Of a stretch of DNA of 21,761 bases, positions 1-7,582 are shown one piece after another (position 1 is the stretch's first letter; each line of letters starts with the position of its first letter). Both the position numbers and the translations under genes were made by a program. This DNA is from Nitrospinae bacterium CG11_big_fil_rev_8_21_14_0_20_56_8 (GTDB lineage: Bacteria; Nitrospinota; Nitrospinia; Nitrospinales; VA-1): positions 4,569-26,329 of the forward strand of contig PCWF01000048.1 in assembly GCA_002796165.1 (NCBI GenBank), in the 5' to 3' direction. The notes below the pieces were generated by a model that was given only the letters and a program-made list of their open reading frames with translations, had not been told where the DNA came from and ran no database searches.

Positions 1-1
1 A

Positions 2-1591
2 GAGGTGATCGAAGGCTACACCCGCGACACCGCGGAGTTGAAGCGGGTGCTGAGCGGGCTCCAGGCCGACTACGGCAAGTTACTGAGCCAGGGCCACATG
101 ATCCGGGAAACCCAGGAAACCCTGAACCGGATGGGGCAGGAGATCAGCGAACTGAAGATCGAATCGAAGAACATCTCCGTCAAGAACGAGATGATCCGCA
201 CCATCAGCGGCCGCCTGCGCGACCTCGACTCCCTCGCCGTCGAGGTGGAAACCCGAATCGCCAAGATCCATGAAGAAAAGGCCATCATCGACAAGACCGA
301 GGAGAAGATCAACAAGCTCAACACCTTCCTCATCGACAACCTGAGCAACAAGATGAAACTGCTCAAGGAGGAGATGAAGTCCATCGACGTGGCCAATGAA
401 AAAATGAGCCGATTCAACGTGATGGCCGAGGAAGCGGAGCAAAAGGTCCAGCGGCTGGATGACGAGATCAAGAAGGCCGATACCATTCACGGCATTCTGA
501 AGAAGATCGAGGAGTTGGGGGAATCCACCCAGCAACAGATGAACGAGATCATCCGCAAGAGCCAGTTGGTGGACCAGGTAGACAAGAAGATCAACGACCT
601 CAGCTCCATGGTCATCAGTCTCGATGTGAAGATGGAAACCCAGATGCAGAGGAAAGCCCTCATCGAGAAGATGGAGAAGAAGGTGGACGGGCTGGATTTC
701 TTCATCGAAGAGGCCAACATCAAGATCGCCAACGTGTCGAAGAAGATCGACTTCCTCGAAAAGGTCGATCAGCGGCTGGAAGGTCTCAAGGCCATGACCA
801 ACACCATCGAGGAGAAGATTCTCGACATTGCCAAGGAAAAGGCCGCCATCGACGATCAGGAGCGGAGGATGAACAACCTTTCCTCGAAGCTCAGCATCAT
901 GGAGATCGAGATGAGGTCCAAGTTCAAGGACCTGCAGGAGGCCAAGGACGAGATCACCAAGATCGACCATGTCCGCGAGGATCTAGGGCACATCTCCACC
1001 AATTTCGAAGAAAAACTGGAAAGCCTGAACAAGCAATCGGTCCTGGTTGAAAACACCGAAAAGAAAATCCAGGAACTCGACCGCCTGATGAAGGATTTGC
1101 GTACGCGGCAGGAAATTCTCGAAGAGCGCGAGGAGAATATCCTGAAAGCCGAGAAGAAAATGGATCACCTCAGCACCCTCCTGACCCAGGTGGAACAGCG
1201 GATCAAGAACGTCGCCAGCAGTGAGGATAGGGTCAAGGAGACACAACAGGCCCTGGCCGAGCTGGCCGCGGTGATTCGCCACACCAATGCCGAGAAGGAC
1301 CGGATCGAGAAGGAAAAGGAAAACCTCGACAAGATCAACGTCAACATCGAAAAGCTCACCTCCATTACCGAAGAGGCCGAGTCCAAGATCGATCTCCTCA
1401 ACAGCCGGATCAATATGCTCAACGAGGTGGAGAAGCGGTTGAGCGCGCTTAACCTGCTGGCGGAGGACGTCAACGTAAAGATCCAGGCTCTCAAGCGGGA
1501 CGAGGGGACTTTGTCCAAAGCGGGCGAGAACATCGCCGAACTGAAGTTCCTGCTCAGCGAAGTGGACAAGAAGAAGCAGAGTTTGTTGTAA
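2..1591 (+). CDS. Long coiled-coil protein of 31-residue repeats (5' end outside window)
   Basis: The reading frame is open to the left edge: a GAG codon precedes the first GTG at 5, so the true start lies upstream and at least 528 residues are visible. The product is almost wholly charged and helical (rich in E, K, I, L, D), with no proline-rich linker, no membrane segment and no cysteine. It consists of tandem units, most exactly 31 residues long, with a recurring signature like E-K-K-I-x-x-L near the start of each unit. Units begin at about residues 5, 36, 67, 98, 130, 161, 192, 223, 254, 285, 320, 351, 382, 413, 444, 475 and 506, counting from the GTG. This predicts a long rod, perhaps a structural or tethering protein. 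I do not recognise a named family, and an N-terminal domain outside the window could decide the role. It ends 153 nt before mtnP. Long ORFs on the opposite strand here are shadows of its biased codons. Confidence 0.85.
   Translation, partial: EVIEGYTRDTAELKRVLSGLQADYGKLLSQGHMIRETQETLNRMGQEISELKIESKNISVKNEMIRTISGRLRDLDSLAVEVETRIAKIHEEKAIIDKTEEKINKLNTFLIDNLSNKMKLLKEEMKSIDVANEKMSRFNVMAEEAEQKVQRLDDEIKKADTIHGILKKIEELGESTQQQMNEIIRKSQLVDQVDKKINDLSSMVISLDVKMETQMQRKALIEKMEKKVDGLDFFIEEANIKIANVSKKIDFLEKVDQRLEGLKAMTNTIEEKILDIAKEKAAIDDQERRMNNLSSKLSIMEIEMRSKFKDLQEAKDEITKIDHVREDLGHISTNFEEKLESLNKQSVLVENTEKKIQELDRLMKDLRTRQEILEEREENILKAEKKMDHLSTLLTQVEQRIKNVASSEDRVKETQQALAELAAVIRHTNAEKDRIEKEKENLDKINVNIEKLTSITEEAESKIDLLNSRINMLNEVEKRLSALNLLAEDVNVKIQALKRDEGTLSKAGENIAELKFLLSEVDKKKQSLL
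17..1588 (+). repeat. Protein-level tandem repeat, about 17 units of 31 residues (93 nt)
   Basis: Read directly from the translation. Eleven or more successive units are exactly 31 residues, and the exceptions (32, 35, and a 34+28 pair that sums to 62) keep the register overall. DNA identity between units is low, so the repeat is old or held by structure rather than a recent duplication. The unit is neither a multiple of 7 nor of 11. Confidence 0.75.
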
Positions 1592-1654
1592 GCCGCAGGG
1601 CGGAGGGATTCAGCTCCGTGACGATGCGCTTTCTCAAACGGAACCCATCCTTTT

Positions 1655-1687
1655 GGAACCCGGATTTCGCCGCGGAAACCGGGTTCC
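1655..1687. other. Hairpin-forming inverted repeat upstream of mtnP
   Basis: A perfect 9-bp inverted repeat (GGAACCCGG at 1655-1663, CCGGGTTCC at 1679-1687) encloses a further TTTC/GAAA pairing, giving a long GC-rich stem. No T-run follows it on either strand, so it is not a standard intrinsic terminator. It lies between the coiled-coil gene and mtnP and could be an attenuating or mRNA-stabilising structure. Confidence 0.5.
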
Positions 1688-1744
1688 GGCCAATCTCATG
1701 TTTCGAACGTTTCCAAACTGAACATCCAGGGAGTATTCCACAGA

Positions 1745-2605
1745 ATGTCTGAAATTGCGTTTGGCGTTATCGGCGGAAGCGGCTTGTACCAGATGAAGGA
1801 TTTGAAGATTATCGAGTCCCGCGCCGTCGAGACGCCGTTCGGTTCGCCCTCGGACGAAGTAATGATCGGCGAGCTGGAAGGAGTCCGCCTGGCCTTTTTG
1901 CCGCGCCATGGACGCGGGCACCGCATTCCTCCCTCGGAAATCAACTTCCGGGCCAATATCTTTGCCCTCAAGAAAATCGGCGTGCGCCGCATCGTTTCCG
2001 TCAGCGCCGTGGGCAGTATGAAGGAAGAGTATCCTCCCGGGCACTTCGTGGTTCCCGACCAGTGCATCGACCGCACCCACAAGCGGATCAGCACCTTTTA
2101 CACCATCGGCATGGTCGGGCACGTGAGTCTGGCCGACCCGGTTTGCCCTGAGGTGTCCAAAACCCTGGCGGGCGCGGCGAGAGACGCCGGAGCCGATCTC
2201 CACGAGGGCGGAACTTATATCTGTATCGAGGGACCCCAGTTTTCCTCCCGGGCCGAGTCCAACGTGTACCGCTCCTGGGGGGTGGACGTGATCGGCATGA
2301 CCAACGTTACCGAGGCCAAGCTGGCCCGGGAAGCGGGTCTTTGCTATGCCACCCTCGCCCTGGTCACCGATTACGATTGCTGGAAGGTGGAGGAAGAAGC
2401 GGTGACCCTTGAGGCGGTTCTGGAAACCATGCACAAAAATGTCGAGATGGCGCAAAAGGTCATCCGTATGCTGGCCGGACGGTTGAAACGGAAAGGGACC
2501 TGTCGATGCGCCTCGGCGGCGTGCCAGGCGGTGGTGACGGACCGGGCGCTGATTCCCGAAAAGTTGAAACAAGATCTATCCATTTTATTTGAGGAGTCGA
2601 TGTGA
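1745..2605 (+). CDS. mtnP: S-methyl-5'-thioadenosine phosphorylase
   Basis: This enzyme cleaves methylthioadenosine with phosphate to adenine and 5-methylthioribose 1-phosphate, the entry to methionine salvage in the cytoplasm. The 286-residue protein has the family's usual length. Visible motifs are GGSGLY at residues 10-15 (phosphate binding), RHGRGH at 54-59, EGPQFSSRAES at 162-172, GMTN at 184-187, and TDYDCW at 208-213, whose aspartates mark MTAP rather than purine nucleoside phosphorylases specific for 6-oxopurines. The C-terminal cysteine-containing tail is also typical. The ATG start is preceded by AGGGAG about 12 nt upstream. The TGA stop overlaps the GTG of hemL by 4 nt (GTGA), so the two are probably translationally coupled. 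A related phosphorylase acting on inosine is the only real alternative, and the TDYDCW motif argues against it. Confidence 0.95.
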   Translation: MSEIAFGVIGGSGLYQMKDLKIIESRAVETPFGSPSDEVMIGELEGVRLAFLPRHGRGHRIPPSEINFRANIFALKKIGVRRIVSVSAVGSMKEEYPPGHFVVPDQCIDRTHKRISTFYTIGMVGHVSLADPVCPEVSKTLAGAARDAGADLHEGGTYICIEGPQFSSRAESNVYRSWGVDVIGMTNVTEAKLAREAGLCYATLALVTDYDCWKVEEEAVTLEAVLETMHKNVEMAQKVIRMLAGRLKRKGTCRCASAACQAVVTDRALIPEKLKQDLSILFEESM

Positions 2606-3891
2606 AGCGGAACGGTTCGGAACGGTTGTTTCTGAGAGCGCAGAAGTTCATTCCCGGCGGAGTGAACAGCCCGGTGAGAGCGTTCAAGGCGGTGGGGGGC
2701 ACCCCGGTGTTCATCCAGATCGCCGACGGGTCCTGGCTCATGGATGTGGACGGAAATACGTTCATCGATTATGTCGCCTCGTGGGGACCGCTGATCTTCG
2801 GGCATGCGCATCCTCAGATCATTGAAGCGGTCCAGATCCAGGCCGAGCGGGGGACCAGTTACGGGGCTCCGATCGAGGCGGAAATCGGCCTTGCCGAAAA
2901 GGTGGTGTACGCCGTTCCCTCCATCGAGAAGGTGCGCATGGTCAACTCGGGGACGGAGGCGGTCATGAGCGCCATCCGCCTGGCCCGGGGAGCGACGGGA
3001 AGGGAAAAAATCGTCAAATTCGAGGGCTGTTACCACGGCCATGGGGACAGTCTTCTGGTCAAGGCCGGATCGGGGCTGGCTTCTTTAGGGATCCCCGATT
3101 GCCCCGGTATCGTCGCCGACCTGGCCGCCAAAACCCTTACCCTGCCTTACAACGACGCGGAAAAGGTCCGTCAACTCTTCGACCGCGAAGGCAAGGAAGT
3201 CGCCTGCCTGATCGTGGAACCGGTTGCGGGAAACATGGGAGTGGTGCCGCCCAAACCGGGGTTCCTGCAAACCTTGCGAGAGGTGACCCGGTCTGCCGGA
3301 GCGCTTCTCATCTTCGACGAAGTGATTACCGGGTTCCGCGTTGCTCTCGGCGGCGCGCAGGAATTGTATGGGATCGATCCGGACCTGACCTGCCTGGGAA
3401 AGATCATCGGCGGGGGCTTGCCGGTGGGAGCCTACGGGGGGAAAAGCCACCTGATGGACCAGGTGTCTCCATCGGGATCGGTTTACCAGGCGGGAACCCT
3501 TTCGGGGAACCCGCTCGCCATGGCCGCCGGAAATACCACGCTGGATATGCTCAGTCAGCCCGGCTTGTACGATTTGCTGGACCGTAAAACGGAAATACTG
3601 TGCGAGGGCCTGCGCAACAATGTGCAGGAACTGGGGATCCCCGCTCAATTCAACCGGGTGGGATCAATGTTTTCCATGTTTTTCACCGACCGGGAGGTGA
3701 TCGATTTCGAGTCGGTAAAAACTTCCGATACCGAGTTGTTCAAGCGGTATTTCAATGCCCTTCTGGAAGAGGGGGTGTATATCGCTCCGTCTCCATTCGA
3801 GGCCGGTTTCGTTTCGGTGGTCCATACCGATCAGGATATCGAGCGGACCATCGAGGCCAGTAAACGGGCTTTGAAAAAGGCGAAGGAATAA
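2602..3891 (+). CDS. hemL: Glutamate-1-semialdehyde 2,1-aminomutase
   Basis: HemL converts glutamate-1-semialdehyde to 5-aminolevulinate in the C5 route to tetrapyrroles, using pyridoxamine/pyridoxal phosphate. The protein is 429 residues, standard for the family. It shows the N-terminal FIPGGVNSPVRAF block (16-28), NSGTEAVMSA (115-124), the YHGHGDS block (144-150), DEVITGFR (239-246) and the PLP lysine K267 in a LGKIIGGGLPVGAYGG context. The start is GTG at 2602, supported by GAGGAG 5 nt upstream at 2591-2596. The ATG at 2600 is out of frame and belongs to the end of mtnP. Haem supply is consistent with the c-type cytochromes elsewhere in the window, although this is also a universal housekeeping gene. 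Confidence 0.97.
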   Translation: MKRNGSERLFLRAQKFIPGGVNSPVRAFKAVGGTPVFIQIADGSWLMDVDGNTFIDYVASWGPLIFGHAHPQIIEAVQIQAERGTSYGAPIEAEIGLAEKVVYAVPSIEKVRMVNSGTEAVMSAIRLARGATGREKIVKFEGCYHGHGDSLLVKAGSGLASLGIPDCPGIVADLAAKTLTLPYNDAEKVRQLFDREGKEVACLIVEPVAGNMGVVPPKPGFLQTLREVTRSAGALLIFDEVITGFRVALGGAQELYGIDPDLTCLGKIIGGGLPVGAYGGKSHLMDQVSPSGSVYQAGTLSGNPLAMAAGNTTLDMLSQPGLYDLLDRKTEILCEGLRNNVQELGIPAQFNRVGSMFSMFFTDREVIDFESVKTSDTELFKRYFNALLEEGVYIAPSPFEAGFVSVVHTDQDIERTIEASKRALKKAKE

Positions 3892-3936
3892 ACGGGTAGG
3901 CAATTTTTTCGATCAGAAAGGACATCGGCCACAACC

Positions 3937-5226
3937 ATGAGTGAGATCGTTGGCGTTCAAGCGAGGCAGGTTCTGGATTCACGGGGGAACCCCACTATCG
4001 AGGTGGATGTGATGGTGGATTCGGGGATAATCGGCAGGGCGATTGTTCCTTCGGGGGCTTCCACGGGTTCCCGGGAGGCGGTGGAACTGCGGGACGGGGA
4101 TCCCAAGAGATACCTCGGGAAAGGCGTTCTCAAAGCGGTCAGCCATGTCAATTCCAAGATCGCTCCGGAAATTGTGGGGATCGAGATTACCGAGCAGGTG
4201 TTGATCGACCGTCTGCTGATCGAAATGGACGGAAGCAAGAACAAGGGCAAACTGGGAGCCAACGCCATTCTCGGTGTTTCGCTGGCCGTGGCCCACGCCG
4301 CGGCCAACGAGCTGGAGCTTCCCCTGTTCCAGTACATCGGCGGCACCAACGCAAAGGAACTGCCGGTTCCCATGATGAACGTCATCAACGGGGGAGCCCA
4401 CGCGGACAACAATGTGGATATTCAGGAGTTCATGATCGTTCCTGTGGGCGGACGCAACTTCGCCGATGCTCTGCGCATCGGAGTGGAAGTGTTCCACCAC
4501 CTGAAAAAAGTTCTCAAGGACAAGAAACACAATACCTCCGTGGGAGATGAGGGGGGATTCGCCCCCAACCTCAAGTCCAATCAGGAGGCCATTGAGGTCA
4601 TTCTCGAGGCGGTGAAGGCCGCGGGCTACAAGGCCGGAAAGGATGTTTTGATCGCACTCGACGCGGCCGCATCCGAATTCTATTCCGATAAAAAATACAA
4701 CCTCGCGGCGGAGAAAAAATCCCGGCTCTCCTCCGAAGAGATGATTGAGTACCTCGCCGGACTGGTAAGGAAATACCCAATCATCAGCGTGGAGGACGGA
4801 CTCGACGAGAGCGACTGGACCGGCTGGAAGAAGCTGACGGAAAAGCTGGGACGGGGAACTCAACTGGTGGGAGACGATCTGTTCGTGACCAATACCGAAA
4901 TTATCAGGAAGGGAATCCGGGAAGGGGTGGCCAACTCCGTTCTGATCAAGGTCAATCAGATCGGGACCCTGACGGAAACCCTCGATGCTGTCGAATTGGC
5001 CAAACGTTCCGGATACACGGTCGTCATCTCGCACCGGTCGGGCGAAACGGAGGATACCACCCTCGCCGACCTGGCGGTGGCCGTCAATGCCGGGCAGATC
5101 AAAACCGGTTCCCTCTCCAGAACCGACCGGATTGCCAAGTACAACCAGTTGCTACGGATTGAGGAGTTGTTGGGCGACACCGCGGTATTCCGCGGGAAAG
5201 ATGTATTCTACAACCTGAAATCATGA
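3937..5226 (+). CDS. eno: Enolase (phosphopyruvate hydratase)
   Basis: Enolase interconverts 2-phosphoglycerate and phosphoenolpyruvate in glycolysis and gluconeogenesis. The 429-residue protein is full length. Catalytic and metal residues are all in place: S42 in the PSGASTGSREAVELRDGD loop, H156 in GAHADNN, E205 in GDEGG, Mg ligands D242, E286 and D313, base K338 in LIKVNQIGT, and K389 in IKTGS. The start ATG has an AAAGGA about 14 nt upstream. Its TGA overlaps the ATG of ftsB (ATGA, 5223-5226), an eno-ftsB pairing also common in proteobacteria. The gap from hemL is only 45 nt, so mtnP-hemL-eno-ftsB may form one transcript. Confidence 0.98.
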   Translation: MSEIVGVQARQVLDSRGNPTIEVDVMVDSGIIGRAIVPSGASTGSREAVELRDGDPKRYLGKGVLKAVSHVNSKIAPEIVGIEITEQVLIDRLLIEMDGSKNKGKLGANAILGVSLAVAHAAANELELPLFQYIGGTNAKELPVPMMNVINGGAHADNNVDIQEFMIVPVGGRNFADALRIGVEVFHHLKKVLKDKKHNTSVGDEGGFAPNLKSNQEAIEVILEAVKAAGYKAGKDVLIALDAAASEFYSDKKYNLAAEKKSRLSSEEMIEYLAGLVRKYPIISVEDGLDESDWTGWKKLTEKLGRGTQLVGDDLFVTNTEIIRKGIREGVANSVLIKVNQIGTLTETLDAVELAKRSGYTVVISHRSGETEDTTLADLAVAVNAGQIKTGSLSRTDRIAKYNQLLRIEELLGDTAVFRGKDVFYNLKS

Positions 5227-5582
5227 ACGCGCCGATTCTCCGCGGAGGGGCCATTCCGTCCGGGCCCAGAAAAAACTTTTCGACCTATCAGCGCCTGACC
5301 TTGCTCAGCCTGGTCTTCTTTTTCGTCATGCTGATGGTGGCCCTGTTTCACGAAGACGGGTTGATGACCGTATTCAAGTTCCAGGATGAATTGCACTCCC
5401 TCGACCAGAGCAATCGGGTGCTGAGAGAGGAAAACGCTCAGCTGGGGCGTGAAATCCAGGCCCTCAAGCAGGACCCCTATGCCATTGAAAAGCTTGCCCG
5501 GGAAAAACTGAATCTCGCAAAGTCCGGGGAGATGGTTTACCACATTGTCCCCATGAATGAAAAAAACCAAATCCGGCCCTGA
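5223..5582 (+). CDS. ftsB: FtsB/DivIC-family septum formation initiator
   Basis: FtsB is a small bitopic inner-membrane protein of the FtsQLB divisome subcomplex. The 119-residue product has a short cytoplasmic N-terminus, one membrane segment at about 24-42, then a periplasmic coiled coil (about 52-82) and the family's C-terminal block with the pattern YAIEKLAREKLNLAKSGEMV (86-105). It overlaps eno by 4 nt, the usual genomic position for ftsB in many Gram-negatives. The N-terminal tail of about 20 residues is somewhat longer than in E. coli FtsB. Family assignment is secure, and the choice of FtsB over DivIC rests on the Gram-negative context. Confidence 0.88.
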   Translation: MNAPILRGGAIPSGPRKNFSTYQRLTLLSLVFFFVMLMVALFHEDGLMTVFKFQDELHSLDQSNRVLREENAQLGREIQALKQDPYAIEKLAREKLNLAKSGEMVYHIVPMNEKNQIRP

Positions 5583-5846
5583 AATTTTTTTTATTGTCTT
5601 TCCCAGCAAATATCCCCCCTCAGATTCCCCCTGGGCCCGGATTTTCCTCTCAATATTTAATTAACTCTTTTAAAATTCATTAGTTATCGGGAAAACCCTT
5701 GTGTTTTGGGTGGCTTTTTGAGAGGTATGTAATTAACTTATTGAAATTAAATGAGTAAAAATTTAAATGGATAACTTGAAAATTTTCCCATCTTGTCAAG
5801 AAGAAATTTTAAAAAGATTAAAAAATTGAAAAAAAATGCCGATGAG
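5583..5846. other. AT-rich gene-free stretch after ftsB
   Basis: No convincing ORF is present. Composition drops sharply to AT-rich from about 5640. The 9-mer TAATTAACT occurs at 5658-5666 and again at 5730-5738 within loosely similar flanks. A T-run follows the ftsB stop (5586-5592), but I see no stable stem before it, so no terminator is called. The stretch probably carries regulatory DNA for the HU gene. Confidence 0.5.
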
Positions 5847-5875
5847 TTGGAATAAGATATTGAAATTTTTATAAT
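5847..5875 (+). promoter_or_regulatory. Sigma70-type promoter for the HU/IHF gene
   Basis: TTGGAA at 5847-5852 (4/6 to the -35 consensus) is followed by a 17-bp spacer and a perfect TATAAT at 5870-5875 in AT-rich DNA. It would start transcription near 5882, leaving a leader of roughly 300 nt before the HU start codon at 6179. This was read by eye and has no experimental support. Confidence 0.55.
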
Positions 5876-5951
5876 AAATGGGTAAAGTATTGGCCATCGA
5901 GACTTGAACTGAAGGCCAATGGAACTTCCTTTTAATTCGGGGAGGGGAAAA

Positions 5952-6032
5952 ATGCGTCCTCTGGAAGGAATCCCGGCCCATTCTGGGATTTCCTCCCGGG
6001 ATCGAGAAATGGGTTTCTCAACCGCTCAATGA
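5952..6032 (+). CDS. Possible 26-residue leader peptide ahead of the HU gene
   Basis: An ATG at 5952 is preceded by a very strong Shine-Dalgarno run (GGGGAGGGG, 5939-5947) with 4 nt spacing. It opens a 26-codon frame ending in TGA at 6030-6032. The TGA overlaps an ATG at 6029 (ATGA), and that ATG begins an open frame continuing in phase into HU. The peptide starts MRPLEGIP and has no recognisable motif or run of a single amino acid. A stem (ATCCC 5970-5974 with GGGAT 5985-5989) lies inside it. The ribosome binding site is better than that of most genes in this window, but the frame is short and chance cannot be excluded. Confidence 0.3.
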   Translation: MRPLEGIPAHSGISSRDREMGFSTAQ

Positions 6033-6178
6033 GAGAGGCCATTGAAAGAATCGATTCCATCGCAGGGAACGGATTGTTCCAGGGAAGAGAAATTAAGCGA
6101 TTTCAGCAAGTTAATCTTTTTGAATTTTATTATCAGAAGCAACGGGCAAAATTCAAAAGTTTAAGTACAGGAGGGGTC

Positions 6179-6478
6179 ATGACCAAGCAAGACATTATCA
6201 ACAAAGTCAGCAGCAAAGCCGATCTATCCCGCGCCAAGGCTGAAGAAGCTGTTGAAACAGTAATCGATCTTATAAAAGAGTCCTTGGGACAGGGCGAGCC
6301 GGTAATTTTGCGGCGCTTCGGCACATTCCAGGTTCGGGCGAAAACCAAGCGAATGGGCCGGAATCCCAAAACCGGGGAAGAGGCTGAAATTTCAGCCCGT
6401 AAAGTAGTACGGTTCAAGTCCGGAAAGCATTTCAAACAGGCGGTAAATGACGGGAATGGCAAAGGCGGAGCCGAGTAA
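6179..6478 (+). CDS. HU/IHF-family nucleoid DNA-binding protein
   Basis: This 99-residue protein belongs to the bacterial histone-like family that bends DNA as a dimer. It has the N-terminal helical dimerisation part (MTKQDIINKV at the start), the FGTF strand (47-50), the beta-arm with RNPKTGEE (61-68) whose proline intercalates into DNA, and the SARKVVRFKSGKHFK block (72-86). The frame stays open upstream to an ATG at 6029, but AGGAGGGG at 6169-6176 just before the ATG at 6179 and the family's normal N-terminus fix the start here. IHF-alpha-like features are present, but I cannot separate HU from an IHF subunit by eye. A long leader with its own promoter suggests it is transcribed separately from ftsB. 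Confidence 0.93.
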   Translation: MTKQDIINKVSSKADLSRAKAEEAVETVIDLIKESLGQGEPVILRRFGTFQVRAKTKRMGRNPKTGEEAEISARKVVRFKSGKHFKQAVNDGNGKGGAE

Positions 6479-6498
6479 TTCCCGGTTCCGTGGCGCGA

Positions 6499-7545
6499 TT
6501 ACAGGATCAGCATTGCATCCCCATAACTGAAAAAGCGGTACTGTTCCCGGATGGCTTCCTGATAGGCTTTTCGGATCAATTCGGTCCCCGCAAACGCACT
6601 GACCATAAGAAGAAGGGTGGAGCGGGGGAGGTGGAAATTGGTTAGCATTTGTCCCACGAGCTTGAATGTATACCCGGGATAAATGTAATGGCCGGTCCAC
6701 CCGGATTGGCCTTGGGGGTGTGGATGATTCAGGTCCACCGATTCCAGGGTTCGGGTCGAAGTGCTTCCGATGGCCAGAATGCTCTGGCCTTTTTTCTTTG
6801 CCTGGACAAGTTGTTTCCAGGTTTTCCCCGAAATTTCAAAGTATTCGCTCTCCATGCGATGGAGAGCCGGGTTTTCCACCCGTATGGGTTGAAAGGTGCC
6901 CGGCCCCACATGAAGGGTGATAAATGCCAGGTCGGCTCCCTCCTTTTCGATCTGAGCCATGACCTCCGGAGTGAAATGCAAACCGGCGGTCGGGGCCGCA
7001 ATCGCCCCTTCCTTTTCTGCGTAAACCGTTTGGTAGCGATGGTAATCCATTTGCGTCAGACGAGCATCCCGGTCCGGTTCCCGGCGAATGTAGGGCGGGA
7101 GCGGCATTTCCGCCAAAGTGCCGAGGACGGTGCGAACGTTGTCGGCGCCCTCGAACGCGATCCGGCCACGATCGCCCACTCTTTCTAAAAATTTTCCTTT
7201 AACGTCCGAATGGGCAAAGTTGAATTCCGTCCCCTCCTTGAGGCGATTCAATCCTTTGATCATCGCCTCCCACAGGTTGGGTGAAATTTCCCGGGTCAGA
7301 AGCAGTTCGACCGTCCGTCCGGTATTTTTCATACGAGCCCGCAATTTTGCCGGAAAGACCCGGGTGTTGTTGAATACCATGAGCGGGTGGTGGGAAAGAT
7401 AACGAGGCAGATTGTAAAAGAAGTCGTGATGAATCGTTCTCTCCCTGCGATTGAGGACCATCAATCTGGATTGATCCCGCTGTTCAGCAGGGGATTGAGC
7501 AATTCGCTCCGGGGGAAGATCGAAATCAAAATCGGATAGTTTCAA
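6499..7545 (-). CDS. queA: S-adenosylmethionine:tRNA ribosyltransferase-isomerase
   Basis: QueA transfers and isomerises the ribosyl part of S-adenosylmethionine onto 7-aminomethyl-7-deazaguanine in tRNA, giving epoxyqueuosine. The protein is 348 residues, the family length. It shows the N-terminal SDFDFDLPPERIAQ block, NNTRVFPAKL, the central YQTVYAEKEGAIAAPTAGLH block, TLHVGPGTFQP, GSTSTRTLES and LTNFHLPRSTLLLMVSAFAG. The start is a TTG at 7543-7545. The same frame runs upstream to a stop at 7573-7575 without an ATG or GTG, and the family N-terminus begins exactly at this codon. No clear ribosome binding site precedes it. It is convergent with the HU gene, with only 20 nt between the stops. 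Confidence 0.96.
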   Translation of the reverse strand: MKLSDFDFDLPPERIAQSPAEQRDQSRLMVLNRRERTIHHDFFYNLPRYLSHHPLMVFNNTRVFPAKLRARMKNTGRTVELLLTREISPNLWEAMIKGLNRLKEGTEFNFAHSDVKGKFLERVGDRGRIAFEGADNVRTVLGTLAEMPLPPYIRREPDRDARLTQMDYHRYQTVYAEKEGAIAAPTAGLHFTPEVMAQIEKEGADLAFITLHVGPGTFQPIRVENPALHRMESEYFEISGKTWKQLVQAKKKGQSILAIGSTSTRTLESVDLNHPHPQGQSGWTGHYIYPGYTFKLVGQMLTNFHLPRSTLLLMVSAFAGTELIRKAYQEAIREQYRFFSYGDAMLIL

Positions 7546-7582
7546 GGGATGATGGTCGAAATATTTTGATGTTTAAAATTAA

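Noticed and set aside
80..970. 296-codon minus-strand ORF, and others within 70-1569
   Set aside because: They are antisense shadows of the coiled-coil gene, produced by its codon bias. Their translations are low-complexity L/D/H/V-rich and family-less.
1634..2572. 312-codon minus-strand ORF opposite mtnP
   Set aside because: mtnP is unmistakable on the plus strand, and the antisense translation has no recognisable motif.
3600..3863. Short plus-strand ORFs in other frames within hemL
   Set aside because: They lie entirely within hemL in another frame and lack start signals.
3979..5034. 351-codon minus-strand ORF opposite eno
   Set aside because: Enolase on the plus strand has every catalytic residue, so the antisense frame is a GC-driven shadow.
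5895..5925. GTTCAAGTC on the minus strand, resembling a tRNA T-loop
   Set aside because: The flanking 5-nt arms do not pair, and no acceptor, D or anticodon arms can be built around it.
6029..6178. 50-residue N-terminal extension of the HU protein as the default start
   Set aside because: A strong AGGAGGGG directly before the ATG at 6179 and the standard family N-terminus favour the short form. The extension is kept only as a finding.
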